In this document: one piece after another, positions 22,868 to 33,559 of the stretch
Numbering within the stretch: the stretch's first letter is position 1
Layout: the number at the start of each line of letters is the position of its first letter
The notes under the pieces: generated by a model
Told to the model about the DNA's origin: nothing
The model's database searches: none
The model's input: the letters and a program-made list of their open reading frames with translations, nothing else
NCBI GenBank assembly: GCA_004519485.1
Contig: CP038120.1
Location: 124,501 to 188,500, forward strand
Length of the DNA stretch: 64,000 nucleotides
Source of the DNA: Nannochloropsis oceanica
Taxonomy: Eukaryota > Sar > Eustigmatophyceae > Eustigmatales > Monodopsidaceae
Direction: 5' to 3'
Translations under genes and position numbers: made by a program

Positions 22868-23568
22868 CGCTCAGGGGCGGTACAGCATGATTGCGCCTTG
22901 GCGAAGACGATGCTGTCCATTCGCCCTCCCCCCAAAGATTAGTGACTGGGTCTGCCCAGGCTGGCGGTGGGGGGTTGGGAACATGTGTGACGTGGGGAAA
23001 GGAGGAAGGAAGAGAATGATGACTTCTCGCCGAGCGTTTGTTCATCAGTTCGCCGACGAAGCGACGACGCGAGGATTGCGGAGAAACGACTTCGGGCGAC
23101 TTGAGGACAATATTACCATTGCACAGTTAATATTATTAACCGTCCATCCACTCATTAAGGACAGTAAAACTCCTAGTCGCCTTCCATAGCATGATATCTT
23201 GAATGGTTTTGAGTCAAAATACGAAGGTTGGTGCATTTGAGAGGACCTTGAAGCCAAACAAGCTCACTGTAAAACAAGCTCGATCGTACGGTCAGAAGCC
23301 TTTTCGTTCACCTTCAAACCTATTTTCTCTTTAGTTTGGTACAAATTAAGATTGAGTGGACTGTTGATTCATTTTTTTTGCCGTGATACTATGATATTTT
23401 GCTTTTCGTGGTGGAAAGAGAGATCCTCTCTGACTTTTCCTCCAACCTTTCCCTTGCGGCGGTGTTGAATTGCAGAAGGCACCTATTATATTCTTCTTCA
23501 GCTGGAATACGTAATGAACTCAGCCAAGTAGCTGCCCATAATACTCAAATTTACCCTACATGTATCTA
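22868..23568. other. Intergenic, nothing recognised
   Basis: This is the upstream region of the LRR gene and the downstream flank of the lipase. A 141-codon plus-strand frame overlaps the LRR gene's 5' end and is its shadow. I see no repeat or RNA. Confidence 0.5.
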
Positions 23569-23855
23569 CTAGGCTGACTGTGTCAAAGTACTCCGGACCC
23601 AACACACTTCGTCTTCGCGGTACTTGCCCTCGTTGGGCACACTTTGCCTGGGAAAATAGCACCTAGTCTCTGAATCAATGCCATGCGACAGCCAGCATAC
23701 GTAGCTGCACAAATGGGTTGAGACATAAAAGCGGTAGGGAACAAAGGGAACCGTATTTTCCTCTATTTTCCACGCTGAGGTGTTTGGCATGTCTTCCGAA
23801 TAAAATGGAACGTAGCTCCCCAGCATGGCATATTGATATCTCTCAGATCGAGAGC
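23569..23855 (-). CDS. Candidate terminal exon of the lipase
   Basis: An open frame downstream of the lipase begins after acceptor-like ACAG (exon from 23855) or CTGAG (from 23841) and ends TLTQSA-stop. It encodes YQYAMLGSYVPFYSEDM, then KIEENTVPFVPYRFYVSTHL and CSYVCWLSHGIDSE. The exon in front ends without the C-terminal His that class 3 lipases need; this piece has a Cys-framed CWLSHG and would supply one. The phase works with the 23841 acceptor if exon 2 ends at a GTGATG or GTAGAG donor near 24090. This is inference from position and composition; it could instead be an unrelated short gene. Confidence 0.4.
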
Positions 23856-24069
23856 CTGTACCCAGCAAGGGGCAGCCGTGAAAAGGCCCACTGTTTTTTT
23901 TTTGTGTGTGATGGGGGGTCGATGTCGATGAAAATAAAAATTCTAGTAGGAGGAATTCGTGAAATAACAGATCATCTTTGTGGCCTTAAAGTACGGACTG
24001 CGAGCAAGAGATTGAGCTGATATGCGAGAGAGGTTCCCTCGTTGTCGCCGAGCCAACCAAAAATCCCCG

Positions 24070-25493
24070 CTATTTCTTGCAAGCGATCATCACCTTTAGC
24101 TCTACCTTCTTCTCTTTCTCCCTTCGGAAACATTCACCAAAAACCCCTTTTAGAACTCCAAGCACGTACCAAGTCGCTTGGGGGATCAAATCCCCCACCC
24201 GATACATAAGGCCGTCCTGACCGGGCCCCAAGTAAAATATATTTCGCATATTAATCTTTTCCGCCATAGCAGCCATCATGGACTCATCCGCCATCATGAT
24301 ACTCGCAAATGTCACGCTGTCCACCGTCATCCCCGGAAACCGATCCGCTATCGTGTAAGAAAGTAAATGGGCCAATGCCCCTCCGAGGCTGTGCCCCGTG
24401 ACAAACACGTGCGCGGGCTGGAGACGCGCGACCTCTGTGAGAACCTCCTTGGCAAAGAGGGTGTAGACACCGTACACGCCTTGATGCACCCGCCCACCCG
24501 GAAAGTCTTGTCTGGCTTGGCCCTCGGCAAATTGGTACTGTGAACGTATGTGGGAATCCAAGGAAGATGAATGGAGGAATGGATGGGGTGAGTGGGAATG
24601 GTTATTCTCTCTCTCTCTCATTTCCTCACCCAAACCAAGTGTACCTGAAAATCAAAATTCCACTCCTGAGGCGACAGCGTGCCCCGAATTGCCACCAGCA
24701 TTACGTTTCGTTCTTCATTCATCATCGTCATGGCCAGGGGCGTGTCAATAAAACCCTCAAAGACAATTCGAACGTTAGTCTCGTGGACATAATGCACTCG
24801 TTGCTCGCTCCATCCAGGAGGCACAGGCGGCCACGGTACACTGCCATCTTCTTCTTCCAGGTAAGCATACTTATACATATTATTGACGTGCCGGTAGAGC
24901 CAGTAAAAAGTCCCTCGCTCATGGACAACGAGGGCCTTGGGTACTTCAAACGGTGGGTCGGGCCCGAGGTCAGTCAGTTTCTTTGGCCAAAGACCGGTGG
25001 GGTTGGCAGGATTCTTGAGGGAGAAGATGTTCGAAAAATTACCACAGGACCTTGTCAGTATCTTCCGAGCGCCCAGTAGAACTTGGCACCCCCAAAACGC
25101 GCTCATAAGCTTATCATAGTACGGGCAGGCCGCATAGTAGGGTCGTCGCTCTTCGGGGTGGGCCTCTTGGTGGTCCCTCGCCTGGAGGAGAGTGTCGCCC
25201 GCAAAAGTGAGAAGAGCCTCATCATCCATGCTTGAAGTGCCGGTCTCGTTAATTTCCTCATGTTTCTGGTCCTCGTCGCCCTCCAATAGGCCGACGATGG
25301 TGTCGCTGCCGTCGTTATCGTCGCTGTCGCCGAAGCGCTTGTGTTGAGAAATGTCCGCGGTCAAAATTGCATCCTCGCCTTCGGAAATTACATACCCACT
25401 CGACAAAATGTCAGCAGTGGCAGTCAATGCTCCGAACGCGTGCCCTAGGCTTGCAACAATCAAGATGGAGACTAGCTTGAGGAGGGGTAACAT
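24070..25493 (-). CDS. Class 3 (Rml-like) lipase with signal peptide
   Basis: Exon 1 (25493-24645) ends FDFQ|GTACAC; exon 2 (24537-24070) resumes YQFAEGQARQDFPGG; phase 0, about 438 aa. The catalytic core shows RGTLSPQEWNFDFQ before the intron, the nucleophile elbow VFVTGHSLGGALAHLLSY (Ser in GHSLG), DSVTFASIMM, and RVGDLIPQ as the likely Asp region. These are lipase_3 features: hydrolysis of acyl esters of glycerolipids. I start at 25493 because MLPLLKLVSILIVASLGHAF is a signal peptide; the Met at 25574 only adds 27 residues. The GHA|FGA junction resembles a heterokont plastid cleavage site, so plastid or secretory location is possible. The N-terminal half has a long acidic linker and CPYYDKLMSAFWGCQ. 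Exon 2 runs to a stop soon after GVFGECF, with no evident catalytic His; see the candidate exon downstream. Confidence 0.82.
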
Positions 25494-26174
25494 GACCAGG
25501 CTCTGAGGGGCTATCGTTGGTTCGTGTGCGTCGTTTAAAGGCAAAAACAGGCTGGAGGGAAAATATAAAGACACCGTGCCGCTGTCATGTGGTTTATATA
25601 ATTACTTGTGACTGGCTTCGAATGGTGAATGAAAGGATGCAAAGGACGAGGTCATCGTAAGAAGTCGGGAGTATGGGCCCCGGGGGTGTCGTAATTTCGC
25701 GCGCCAAGCAATGCCGCTTCCTTCCACGCTTTTTCCTTTGCTTATCGTGCCGTGCCCTTTGGTTGGCTTATCCCATGACGAACATGAACCCTATCACGCA
25801 CAAGCTACAGCATTCACGTTGATCTTTTCCTGCTCCTTGCTCTGACGCGGCATCGTGTGCTATCATGATCGCTAAACGTTTTTTTTGGGAGAAGAGTGCG
25901 CGCGGGCTGCGGAAATGCGGGGGAAAGCAGCACACAGCCCAGCACTGTTACGCCCACCACCAGGCACGCTTCAGCATGCCAAGACCACGTGCCTGGCTGT
26001 GAAAATATACTTCTTGTAGTGACTGGACTCTGATGCGGCTTCTGTCGAGGGCATTTCCCCCAGCTTCCTCCCCTCGACGGCGTGCTTCGCTGCCGCGTCG
26101 CTGACCTCCTTGCTGCCAAGTCTTCTGACCTTACACTCACTCCCACCAAATTTCACTCTGTCTCACACACAGAT
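25494..26174. promoter_or_regulatory. Divergent promoter region, lipase / POLA1
   Basis: About 680 bp lie between two head-to-head start codons. No TATA box at a convincing distance was seen. GC-rich and AC-rich patches occur near 25900-26170. Assigned by position only. Confidence 0.4.
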
Positions 26175-29100
26175 ATGGCGGAGCGTCCTCGCCGCGAGAA
26201 GGTTGTTACGGCCGCAGACTTGAAGCGCAAGTCGGACCGGGAGAACCTCAAGGCGGCACGGGAGGGGAAGAAGAGTCGCTTGGACAGCTTGGTGATCGAG
26301 GAGGAGGACAATGTCTACGACGTGATGGACGAGGACGAGTATGAAGATTTGGTGCGCAAGCGTCGACAACGGGAGGATTTTGTGGTGGACGATGAAGGCC
26401 TGGGCTATTACGACGACGGGGAGGAGCATGCCTACGAAAAGGAGGAGGAGCAACAGCAACGCAACCTAGCCGAGAAGGCGGCGCGGAAAAAGACGGGCGT
26501 CTCCACCATTTCGGCCGAGGCCCTGCGCAAAGCCCGACGATTGGGCCAGCTCAGCGAAGGTGTCAGCAAGGGTGGTGCCGGTGCTAAGGAGGGTCTGTTC
26601 AAGTACGTCCAGCGGGCAGGCGCCTCGGTGGGGCCCGCGACTGCTGGCGGCGGGGGTGGGGGAGGAGGAGCAGGCAAGAGTAAAAGCACGATCCTTCAGG
26701 ACGATAGCTCGGCTTCGGCGATCGGGAGAGGAAGCAAGGCTGCAGCCAAGAGGAAGGGTGAGCCTGGGGGAACGTTCGAGGCGGAGTTGGAGTCGCAATT
26801 GAATGACTTGATTAGCGATGGTGGGGGGGGGGAAGGAAGGGAAGGGGGAAGTACTTATTCCTCCGCCTCTCGACGACCGATAGCCACCCCTTTGATGGCA
26901 GGGGGTACACGACCTCTTGCCCGACCTCGTCCTATGTTAAGTGGGCCGAAGCGTTTGAAGTATCGGCAGCAACGCGCGTCGATGGGAAGCTTGCCTGGGC
27001 GACGCCCTGCAGGTGGGGGAGGGGGTGGGGATTACGGGGATGATGACCTTGACATGCGTGAACACGCCATGGAATTTGACGGTCTCTTAGCTGAGCAGCA
27101 GCAGCAGCAGCAACAGCAACAACAGGGCGAGCAGGAGGGAGGGGCGGGGCGGGGGGAAGTCAGGGCTGTGCCTGTGGCGTCGGCCAAGGCCAAGTCTCGG
27201 TTCCAGAGGCAGAAGAAGGCGATTGAGGCCGCGATGCCCGCACCCATGGGCACTCTTTCTGAGGCTCCTCAGCCGATTGATCCGATGACGGGCGTGAAGG
27301 TGGAGGGCTTGGAAGCGGCGCGCGGGGGAGAGGAGGATGAGGAAGAGGATCCATACTCCATCAGCAGTGTGACGAACTCGGCGGCCCCTGGTGCGAAGAC
27401 GGCGACAGGATCAGTGAAGTGGGAGACGGTTGCAAAGCAAGAGGAAGACGGGATGGAATATGTGCCTTTCTTTTGGATTGACGCGCATGAACAGAACGGA
27501 ATACTTTATTTATTTGGCAAGGTGGCAGTAGAGGAGGGGAATTTCGTTTCGGCTGCTTGCTGCGTGCATGGAATGCAGAATTCCCTTTTGGTCCTGCCCA
27601 AGCGAACGGGCAATGCCGGACCGGATGGGAAGGACGTGCGGTATGGCATGGCCGATGTGTACAAGGAGGTGCAAGACCTGCTCATCCCCTCGGTCATCCC
27701 TTGTGGTGCCGGGCAAGGTTTCAAGTGCAAGCCCGTCCGCCGCAAATATGCTTTCGAGTTGGAAGAGATACCGAGGGAGGAGACAGAGTACCTGAAAGTC
27801 GTCTACTCCGCACAGCACGGTCTCCCCTCCCCCGAGCGGTGCGAATCGGGCGGTCGTTATTTTGAACGTGTCTTTGGATCGCGCACGACGGCTCTGGAGC
27901 GATTCTTGCTCAAGCGACAGCTGATGGGCCCTGGCTGGCTCAAGGTCCACAGCCCTCGCCCTGCCTCCTCCTCTGCGACTATTGCCAAGTTTGAGTTTGT
28001 GGTTGACGATCCAAAGTTGGTCCGACGCCTTGAGGCTCCTCCTCCGGCGCCTCCCGTGGTAGTGATGTCGGTGGCAATCAAGACGGTTGTCAACCCCGCC
28101 TCACAGCTCCACGAGGTTGTTGCCATTTCCACCATGACTCACACTGGTGTCAATTGCGACGGGCCCACAGAAACGGGACCCCAGCATATTCGCCAGGTTA
28201 CAGCTGTGAGGCCTTTGGGGGGGAGTGCCGGCCCTGGACATCCCGCGGCTTTTCCTCATGATATGGCACGCGAAGTGGAAGCGCAGAGTCGCAAGACCCG
28301 TATTCAGACGCAGGGGAATGAGCGGGCGTTACTCTCGTGGTTCTTTCAACGGTTGCAAACGGAAGACCCCGATATGATAGTGGGGCACAATCTACTGGGT
28401 TTCGAGTTGGAGGTGCTCCTGGTGCGTGCGACTGCTCTGAAGGTCTCTGTGTGGCACAAGATCGGCCGCCTCCGCCGCTCCAAGTTCCCCAACCCGAAGG
28501 GCCTCGCCCGGGACATCAACCTTTTCGGTCTGACAGCTGGCCGGCTTATGGCCGACACCTACCTCACTGCACGAGAGCACCTGCGGGAGACCAATTACTC
28601 TCTCGGCAACCTCGCTGCCACGCAGCTTCGCCTCCTCCACCCCCGCGCGCAAATCGACCCGTTGCAAGTCCCTGCATTCTTCGGCTCGTCCAAGCTGATT
28701 GTGAATCTGGCGCAACACACGGCCTTTGACGCGCAGCTCGTTCAGCGGCTCTGCTTGCGCCTGCAGCTGGTGCCACTCACCAAGCAGCTGACCAACATCT
28801 CAGGAAATCTGTGGGCACGTACCATCAAGGGGAATCGGGCCGAGCGCATTGAGTACTTGCTCCTGCACGAGTTCCACAACCTCAAGTACGTCACGCCGGA
28901 ACGACACGCGTTTGGGGCTCGGGATCCTTCGAAGGAACAGCAGGGTGGAGGGAAGGGAGGGAGTAAGAAAGCAGGGGCAGCTCAGACGGCTGCGACCATG
29001 GACCATGACATTCCTGAAGAGGACGAGCACCCAAGCGGCGGGCCTGGAGGGGCGGGGCAGCGTGCCACGCGGGGTAGGCAGAAGCCGGCATATGCTGGTG

Positions 29101-31193
29101 GATTGGTGCTAGAGCCGAAGAAAGGCTTGTATGATTCGTACATTCTGCTACTGGATTTCAATTCACTGTATCCCTCGATTATTCAAGAATACAACATGTG
29201 TTTCACCACCATCAACTGGTCTACTTTTGCCAGCAACAGCAGTACCGGTGGAACGGGCCCTACGGCCATCAAAAGAACAGGAGTGGAGGACGAGGAGGGA
29301 GGGGAGGAAGATGACTCGGCTGCAGCAGGTGCCGTGCTGCCACCGCTGCCGGACACGGCGTTAGAGCAGGGGGTGTTGCCTCGGGTGATCAAGACTTTGG
29401 TAGATCGTCGGTCGTCGGTGAAAAAGCTGCTCAAAGGGGAGAAGGACGCGGCGAAGCGTGAGCAGTTGGATATTCGACAAAAGGCGCTGAAATTAACGGC
29501 CAATAGTATGTATGGATGTTTAGGCTTTTCGCACTCGCGGTTCTTTGCTCGCCCGATTGCGGCATTGGTGACGGCGATGGGTCGGGAGACGCTGCAGAGG
29601 ACTGTGGATGTGGCTCAGAACCAGTTATCTTTAGACGTGATTTATGGGGATACGGACTCCATTATGATTAATACTACTGTTGCCTCTCGGGACGAGTTTG
29701 ATGGGGGGTTAGGAGGAGAGGGGGAAGACAATCCGGCGGCGCGGAAGGCGAGGTTGGAGCAAGACCTGGAAAGGATTCGTGAGGTGAAGGCGAAGGGATC
29801 ATTAGTCAAACAGGCTGTGAACAAGCTCTACAAGAGTCTCGAGCTAGAGGTGGATGGGATATTTAAGTGCATGTTGCTCTTGAAGAAGAAGAAGTACGCG
29901 GCGTTGACAGTGACGGAGACGCCAGAAGGCACTCTGGCCTACGCCAAGGAGCTCAAGGGCCTGGACCTGGTGCGACGTGACTGGTGCGTGCTCTCCAAGG
30001 AGACAGGCCGCTTTGTCATCGACCAAATCCTGTCGGGGGAGAACCGCGACGCAGTGGTAGCGACCATCCACACCTACCTGGAGGAGCTGGCCAAGCGGAT
30101 GCGTGCGGGCGAGATAGACGTGCGCCAGTACGCTATTACCAAGGGGTTGAACAAGGCCCCCCACGAGTATCCCGATGCCAAGTCCCAACCCCATTTACAG
30201 GTGGCCCTGGCAATGATGAAGGCGGGGAAACCGGTGAATGTGGGTGATCACATTGAGTACGTGATTTGCGAGAAGGAGGGGGCCAAGGCCGCGGCTGAAC
30301 GGGCGTTCCATCCTGATGACGTGCAGCGGTCCGAGGGTGAGTTGAAGGTGGACGTTGAGTGGTACCTGACCCAGCAGATCTTGCCGCCCATCTCTCGTCT
30401 GTGTGAGCCGATTGAGGGGACCTCGGTGGCTATTTTGGCGGAACGGTTGGGGTTGGACAAGAGCCGTTTTGGAGGAGGAGGCAATGGGGGTGCGCATGGG
30501 AACGATGATGAGGCGTGGGGGTTTACCCCGATGTGCAAGATGGAGGACTCCGAGCGGTTTATGGGGTGTGATGCGCTCAAGCTTCGGTGCACAAGCTGCA
30601 GCCAAGAGGCGGACTTTGCCGGGGTATTCTATGCGGCCCCTGCAGCGGCAACGACAGAAGATGGGAGCAGCAGTAGTGGCTCGGCGGGGAAGACGGCCGT
30701 TGGGTTGCACTCGGGGTTGCTTTGCCCCAACCCCGAGTGCCAGGCCTTGTATTGGGGTGCGCCCAACGCGGCCTCGTGCTTTGCACGACTGTTTAATCGG
30801 GTGACGTTGACGGTGCGGCAGCACGTTAAGAAGTACTACGACTGTTGGTTGCTGTGCGACGACTCGGGCTGTAAGCGCCGCACCCGCCAGCAATCTGTGC
30901 TGGCCACGGCGTGCTTGGCCAGGGGCTGCCACGGGCACATGGACATGGAGTACTCGGAGAAGCAGTTGCACACGCAGCTCAAATTCTTGGAGACCCTCTT
31001 TGACGTCAAGCGCGCCAAGTCTAAAAAGATTGCGGCAGGTGTGGTGCCGGTGCCGCTGCCCGATGGCCACATACGTGTGCTGGACTTGCTGCACGATCAG
31101 ACAAGGCAGATGGTATCGAGCACGGCTTATAACTGGATTCGACCGTCATTGTGGAGCATGGTGTTCAGCGGCGTGAAGCAGCAGGAGCAGTAG
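26175..31193 (+). CDS. POLA1: DNA polymerase alpha catalytic subunit
   Basis: One intronless frame of 1672 codons encodes the B-family replicative polymerase that, with primase, starts nuclear DNA strands. The start is MAERPRREKVVTAADLKRKS; the in-frame Met 31 codons earlier is in a poorly coding leader. The DPOLA N-terminal block (EDEYEDLVRKRRQREDFVVD) is followed by Gly- and Gln-rich linkers, then an exonuclease-like fold lacking most catalytic acids (DPDMIVGHNLLGFELE, about 735), motif A LDFNSLYPSIIQEYNMCF (about 995), motif B KALKLTANSMYGCLGFSHSR (about 1105) and motif C YGDTDSIMI (about 1157). The C-terminus keeps two Cys-rich zinc modules (LRCTSCSQ..LLCPNPEC near 1470-1520; LLCDDSGCKRRTR..CLARGCHG near 1560-1590) and LKFLETLFDV. 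It is some 200 residues longer than human POLA1 because of low-complexity inserts. Confidence 0.97.
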   Translation: MAERPRREKVVTAADLKRKSDRENLKAAREGKKSRLDSLVIEEEDNVYDVMDEDEYEDLVRKRRQREDFVVDDEGLGYYDDGEEHAYEKEEEQQQRNLAEKAARKKTGVSTISAEALRKARRLGQLSEGVSKGGAGAKEGLFKYVQRAGASVGPATAGGGGGGGGAGKSKSTILQDDSSASAIGRGSKAAAKRKGEPGGTFEAELESQLNDLISDGGGGEGREGGSTYSSASRRPIATPLMAGGTRPLARPRPMLSGPKRLKYRQQRASMGSLPGRRPAGGGGGGDYGDDDLDMREHAMEFDGLLAEQQQQQQQQQQGEQEGGAGRGEVRAVPVASAKAKSRFQRQKKAIEAAMPAPMGTLSEAPQPIDPMTGVKVEGLEAARGGEEDEEEDPYSISSVTNSAAPGAKTATGSVKWETVAKQEEDGMEYVPFFWIDAHEQNGILYLFGKVAVEEGNFVSAACCVHGMQNSLLVLPKRTGNAGPDGKDVRYGMADVYKEVQDLLIPSVIPCGAGQGFKCKPVRRKYAFELEEIPREETEYLKVVYSAQHGLPSPERCESGGRYFERVFGSRTTALERFLLKRQLMGPGWLKVHSPRPASSSATIAKFEFVVDDPKLVRRLEAPPPAPPVVVMSVAIKTVVNPASQLHEVVAISTMTHTGVNCDGPTETGPQHIRQVTAVRPLGGSAGPGHPAAFPHDMAREVEAQSRKTRIQTQGNERALLSWFFQRLQTEDPDMIVGHNLLGFELEVLLVRATALKVSVWHKIGRLRRSKFPNPKGLARDINLFGLTAGRLMADTYLTAREHLRETNYSLGNLAATQLRLLHPRAQIDPLQVPAFFGSSKLIVNLAQHTAFDAQLVQRLCLRLQLVPLTKQLTNISGNLWARTIKGNRAERIEYLLLHEFHNLKYVTPERHAFGARDPSKEQQGGGKGGSKKAGAAQTAATMDHDIPEEDEHPSGGPGGAGQRATRGRQKPAYAGGLVLEPKKGLYDSYILLLDFNSLYPSIIQEYNMCFTTINWSTFASNSSTGGTGPTAIKRTGVEDEEGGEEDDSAAAGAVLPPLPDTALEQGVLPRVIKTLVDRRSSVKKLLKGEKDAAKREQLDIRQKALKLTANSMYGCLGFSHSRFFARPIAALVTAMGRETLQRTVDVAQNQLSLDVIYGDTDSIMINTTVASRDEFDGGLGGEGEDNPAARKARLEQDLERIREVKAKGSLVKQAVNKLYKSLELEVDGIFKCMLLLKKKKYAALTVTETPEGTLAYAKELKGLDLVRRDWCVLSKETGRFVIDQILSGENRDAVVATIHTYLEELAKRMRAGEIDVRQYAITKGLNKAPHEYPDAKSQPHLQVALAMMKAGKPVNVGDHIEYVICEKEGAKAAAERAFHPDDVQRSEGELKVDVEWYLTQQILPPISRLCEPIEGTSVAILAERLGLDKSRFGGGGNGGAHGNDDEAWGFTPMCKMEDSERFMGCDALKLRCTSCSQEADFAGVFYAAPAAATTEDGSSSSGSAGKTAVGLHSGLLCPNPECQALYWGAPNAASCFARLFNRVTLTVRQHVKKYYDCWLLCDDSGCKRRTRQQSVLATACLARGCHGHMDMEYSEKQLHTQLKFLETLFDVKRAKSKKIAAGVVPVPLPDGHIRVLDLLHDQTRQMVSSTAYNWIRPSLWSMVFSGVKQQEQ

Positions 31194-32257
31194 AGGGCGG
31201 GGACAGGATTGGTGTTGGGAGGAGCGAACTAAAGGGGTGATATAGCAAAATAATATTATTAGGTTTGTTTCACTGTAGGAAGTGGGGAGCAGGGAAAGCT
31301 GATGGGATACTGAAGAAGTGGTGGGTGAGTGAGCGACAGGCATGCGATGTGTTTTGTGTGTATGGTAAGAGAAACAAATTCGACAGACACTATATAACAG
31401 CGGTTGGAGACACAAAAGAATAAGAAAGAAACTACTTTTCTCAGTCTCGTAGAAGAAGGGTAGAATACAACAAATATCTTTAAAAGAAACAACCTGAGGT
31501 AGTCCAAATTTATACGACACTATTTCGATGTGCGTCCAATAGCCTAGAACTCAAAAAGGAAAGTCGTAATGAACGCGATTACAAGATGAAACAAGGATTT
31601 CTGGCTTGCGTCGAGACGGAGTGGTTTCCCCAGAACAAGCTCTTAATGAGATATAATCTTTTCCTACCACACGATAACTTGACTTGAATTGGATTCACTT
31701 GCCTCTTTATGCTACATATTCACGAAAGGGATTTTAATGCCGGATCGGGCCTACTCTGTGTCGTGCAGAGTCTTGAATCCCCATGGACAGGAAGCGCGTG
31801 AATCATCTTGGGGCTTCAGTCTGTCTGCAAACCGCCCAGGAGCCGTTGGACAAACGTTTGCTGGTGGCCGCCCTGGTGGCGAGTAGCGAGTTTATGTATT
31901 TATTTGACCAGCCAGCCACCAATCGCACCAATTATATGAATGGACTCCTTTGATCGTGAAATTTCCACATCAGAAGCCCAGGGCATGAGTGCGGCTATTT
32001 TGGTGTCGTTATATATATAGGTAGGAAGGGACATCCTGTCTTAAACCGTCAGAAAATGTCATGAATAAATGTATGATCTTCAACGCGTGGAATTAAACAT
32101 ACTAGGACAGGCGGATCTTATGGCTTATGCTGCGTGGCTTGAGAGAATGCGGGTGTACCATTACCTGCGTTAGTCAATCGATTCATGCCTCACCTCTTTC
32201 TGACCCCTTCTGCATCTCCTTCCAATCTTCTACACAATCAGAACGCTAGAAAGTCTC
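31194..32257. other. Intergenic with second copy of a dispersed motif
   Basis: POLA1 3' flank and upstream region of the PARP-finger gene. No gene is recognised. A TATATATATA run occurs near 32010. The motif shared with 16.2 kb lies at about 31827-31857. Confidence 0.5.
31827..31857 (+). repeat. Dispersed motif, copy 2
   Basis: TGCAAACCGCCCAGGAGCC followed by GTTGGACAAAC matches the 16.2-kb copy with about two differences. Flanks are only weakly alike, including a GGGGC..TCT..TGT/GAC context upstream. Confidence 0.55.
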
Positions 32258-33559
32258 ATGTCTCATCTCTCCTCCTCGAGTCACTCTTCCGTATACTTTA
32301 CAAGCGATCATGGACCGACAAGCCGCACTCCGTCCCCGCGGTCCCCCCGGTCCCCGGAATCGCCTCTGTATTACCGAGGCCTGCGGATCGAGACAGCTCT
32401 CCCCTTGTCTGTCCAGCTTGACCTCCCAGTCTCTCCAGGAAAAAGGCAAGGACATGGGCTATCGGCACCCACGATACCGTCCGCTTTGGGCGCAAGCGCG
32501 TCTTCATTGGTTAGGACGACGGGACCGGGCTTTGTAGCTATGTTCTCAGGACCGCAGTATAAAAGTTCTGATCATGTGGTGGGATATGCCCCGGCAGGAA
32601 CGCGGAGCCGCTGCCGGGTTTGTGGCACTGGCTTCACGGCTTATAAAATGCGATTCGGGACATTTTTTGCTCATGTGGAGGGGTTCATATTCCTTCGCTG
32701 GCACCATCTGCGGTGTCTTCGGCCTCCCTCCAGCCTCGAGGACGTGACAAAGCTATCGGGCTTTGGTGATCTGCAGCCTTCAGATATGCAGTTAGTACAA
32801 GATTGGGTCGACGGTGTCAACTTTACTCCTGCCTCCCCGCCCCTCTCTCCGGGGTCTTCCTTCCGGACCAGCCCGTCCTTCAAGGGCGGCGTCACCGGTC
32901 TTCGGGTGGACAGCCCCCTGTCGCGACACACGATCGGCAACACGAATGACGAAATTTGTAGCAGCACCACCAGCATGACCAGCATGATGAGCGATGATAA
33001 TGCGGAGTACTGGCTGGGAAATAAGGGACCAGGCCGTCCTTCCCCGCGTTCCCCTCCTTCCCCAACCTCGCCCTCCCAGTCGCGCCGCATTGTTGAACTG
33101 GCCAGCACTGCTAGCGCTTCCACATCGATCGTACGATCCCGTCCTGGTATAGGATTGACGATTGACACGGCTCTGACTACCACTTACTTCACACCCATCA
33201 CTTCCCCATTGGGAACCTCGCCCACAGCCCGTACGTACCGTTATCAACCCACCTGCAGCGGGAAAGGGAAAAGAGGAGATAATTGTAGTGGAAGTGGTGT
33301 ACTCTCCTCCTCTCCTCCACGGAGCGGCTTTCTGATTGACAATAAGCTGCCCTCCCCGCGAAATATGTGTCGAAGCCGCAATATGAAGAGCCGGGCCAAG
33401 AGCCCCTTCTTCGCCTGTACGAGACGGTACGACAAGTCAGGTGGAGGTGGAAAATTGGTTGAGTTGACCGCGGAGGAGAAGAAAATCAAGCTGGAATCCG
33501 ACAGACTCCACCGGGCTGCAAGAGTGGAAAGACAGCGACGACGGAGCAAGACATTGTGA
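32258..33559 (+). CDS. Stand-alone PARP-type zinc-finger protein
   Basis: A single 433-codon exon. Residues about 105-190 match the PARP-type zinc finger, which binds DNA nicks and breaks in PARP1 and DNA ligase III: VGYAPAGTRSRCRVCGTGFT (Cys-x2-Cys), KMRFGTFF, FLRWHHLRCL (His-x2-Cys) and the following TKLSGFGDLQPSDMQLVQDW helix. No ADP-ribosyltransferase, BRCT or ligase domain follows. The rest is Ser/Pro-rich with many SP dipeptides (SRTPSPRSPRSPESP; SPRSPPSPTSPS), typical of CDK/MAPK substrates, and a strongly basic C-terminus (RLHRAARVERQRRRSK). A nuclear DNA-damage or chromatin role is inference. TATAAAAG occurs upstream of an internal Met only, so the first Met is kept. Confidence 0.75.
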   Translation: MSHLSSSSHSSVYFTSDHGPTSRTPSPRSPRSPESPLYYRGLRIETALPLSVQLDLPVSPGKRQGHGLSAPTIPSALGASASSLVRTTGPGFVAMFSGPQYKSSDHVVGYAPAGTRSRCRVCGTGFTAYKMRFGTFFAHVEGFIFLRWHHLRCLRPPSSLEDVTKLSGFGDLQPSDMQLVQDWVDGVNFTPASPPLSPGSSFRTSPSFKGGVTGLRVDSPLSRHTIGNTNDEICSSTTSMTSMMSDDNAEYWLGNKGPGRPSPRSPPSPTSPSQSRRIVELASTASASTSIVRSRPGIGLTIDTALTTTYFTPITSPLGTSPTARTYRYQPTCSGKGKRGDNCSGSGVLSSSPPRSGFLIDNKLPSPRNMCRSRNMKSRAKSPFFACTRRYDKSGGGGKLVELTAEEKKIKLESDRLHRAARVERQRRRSKTL

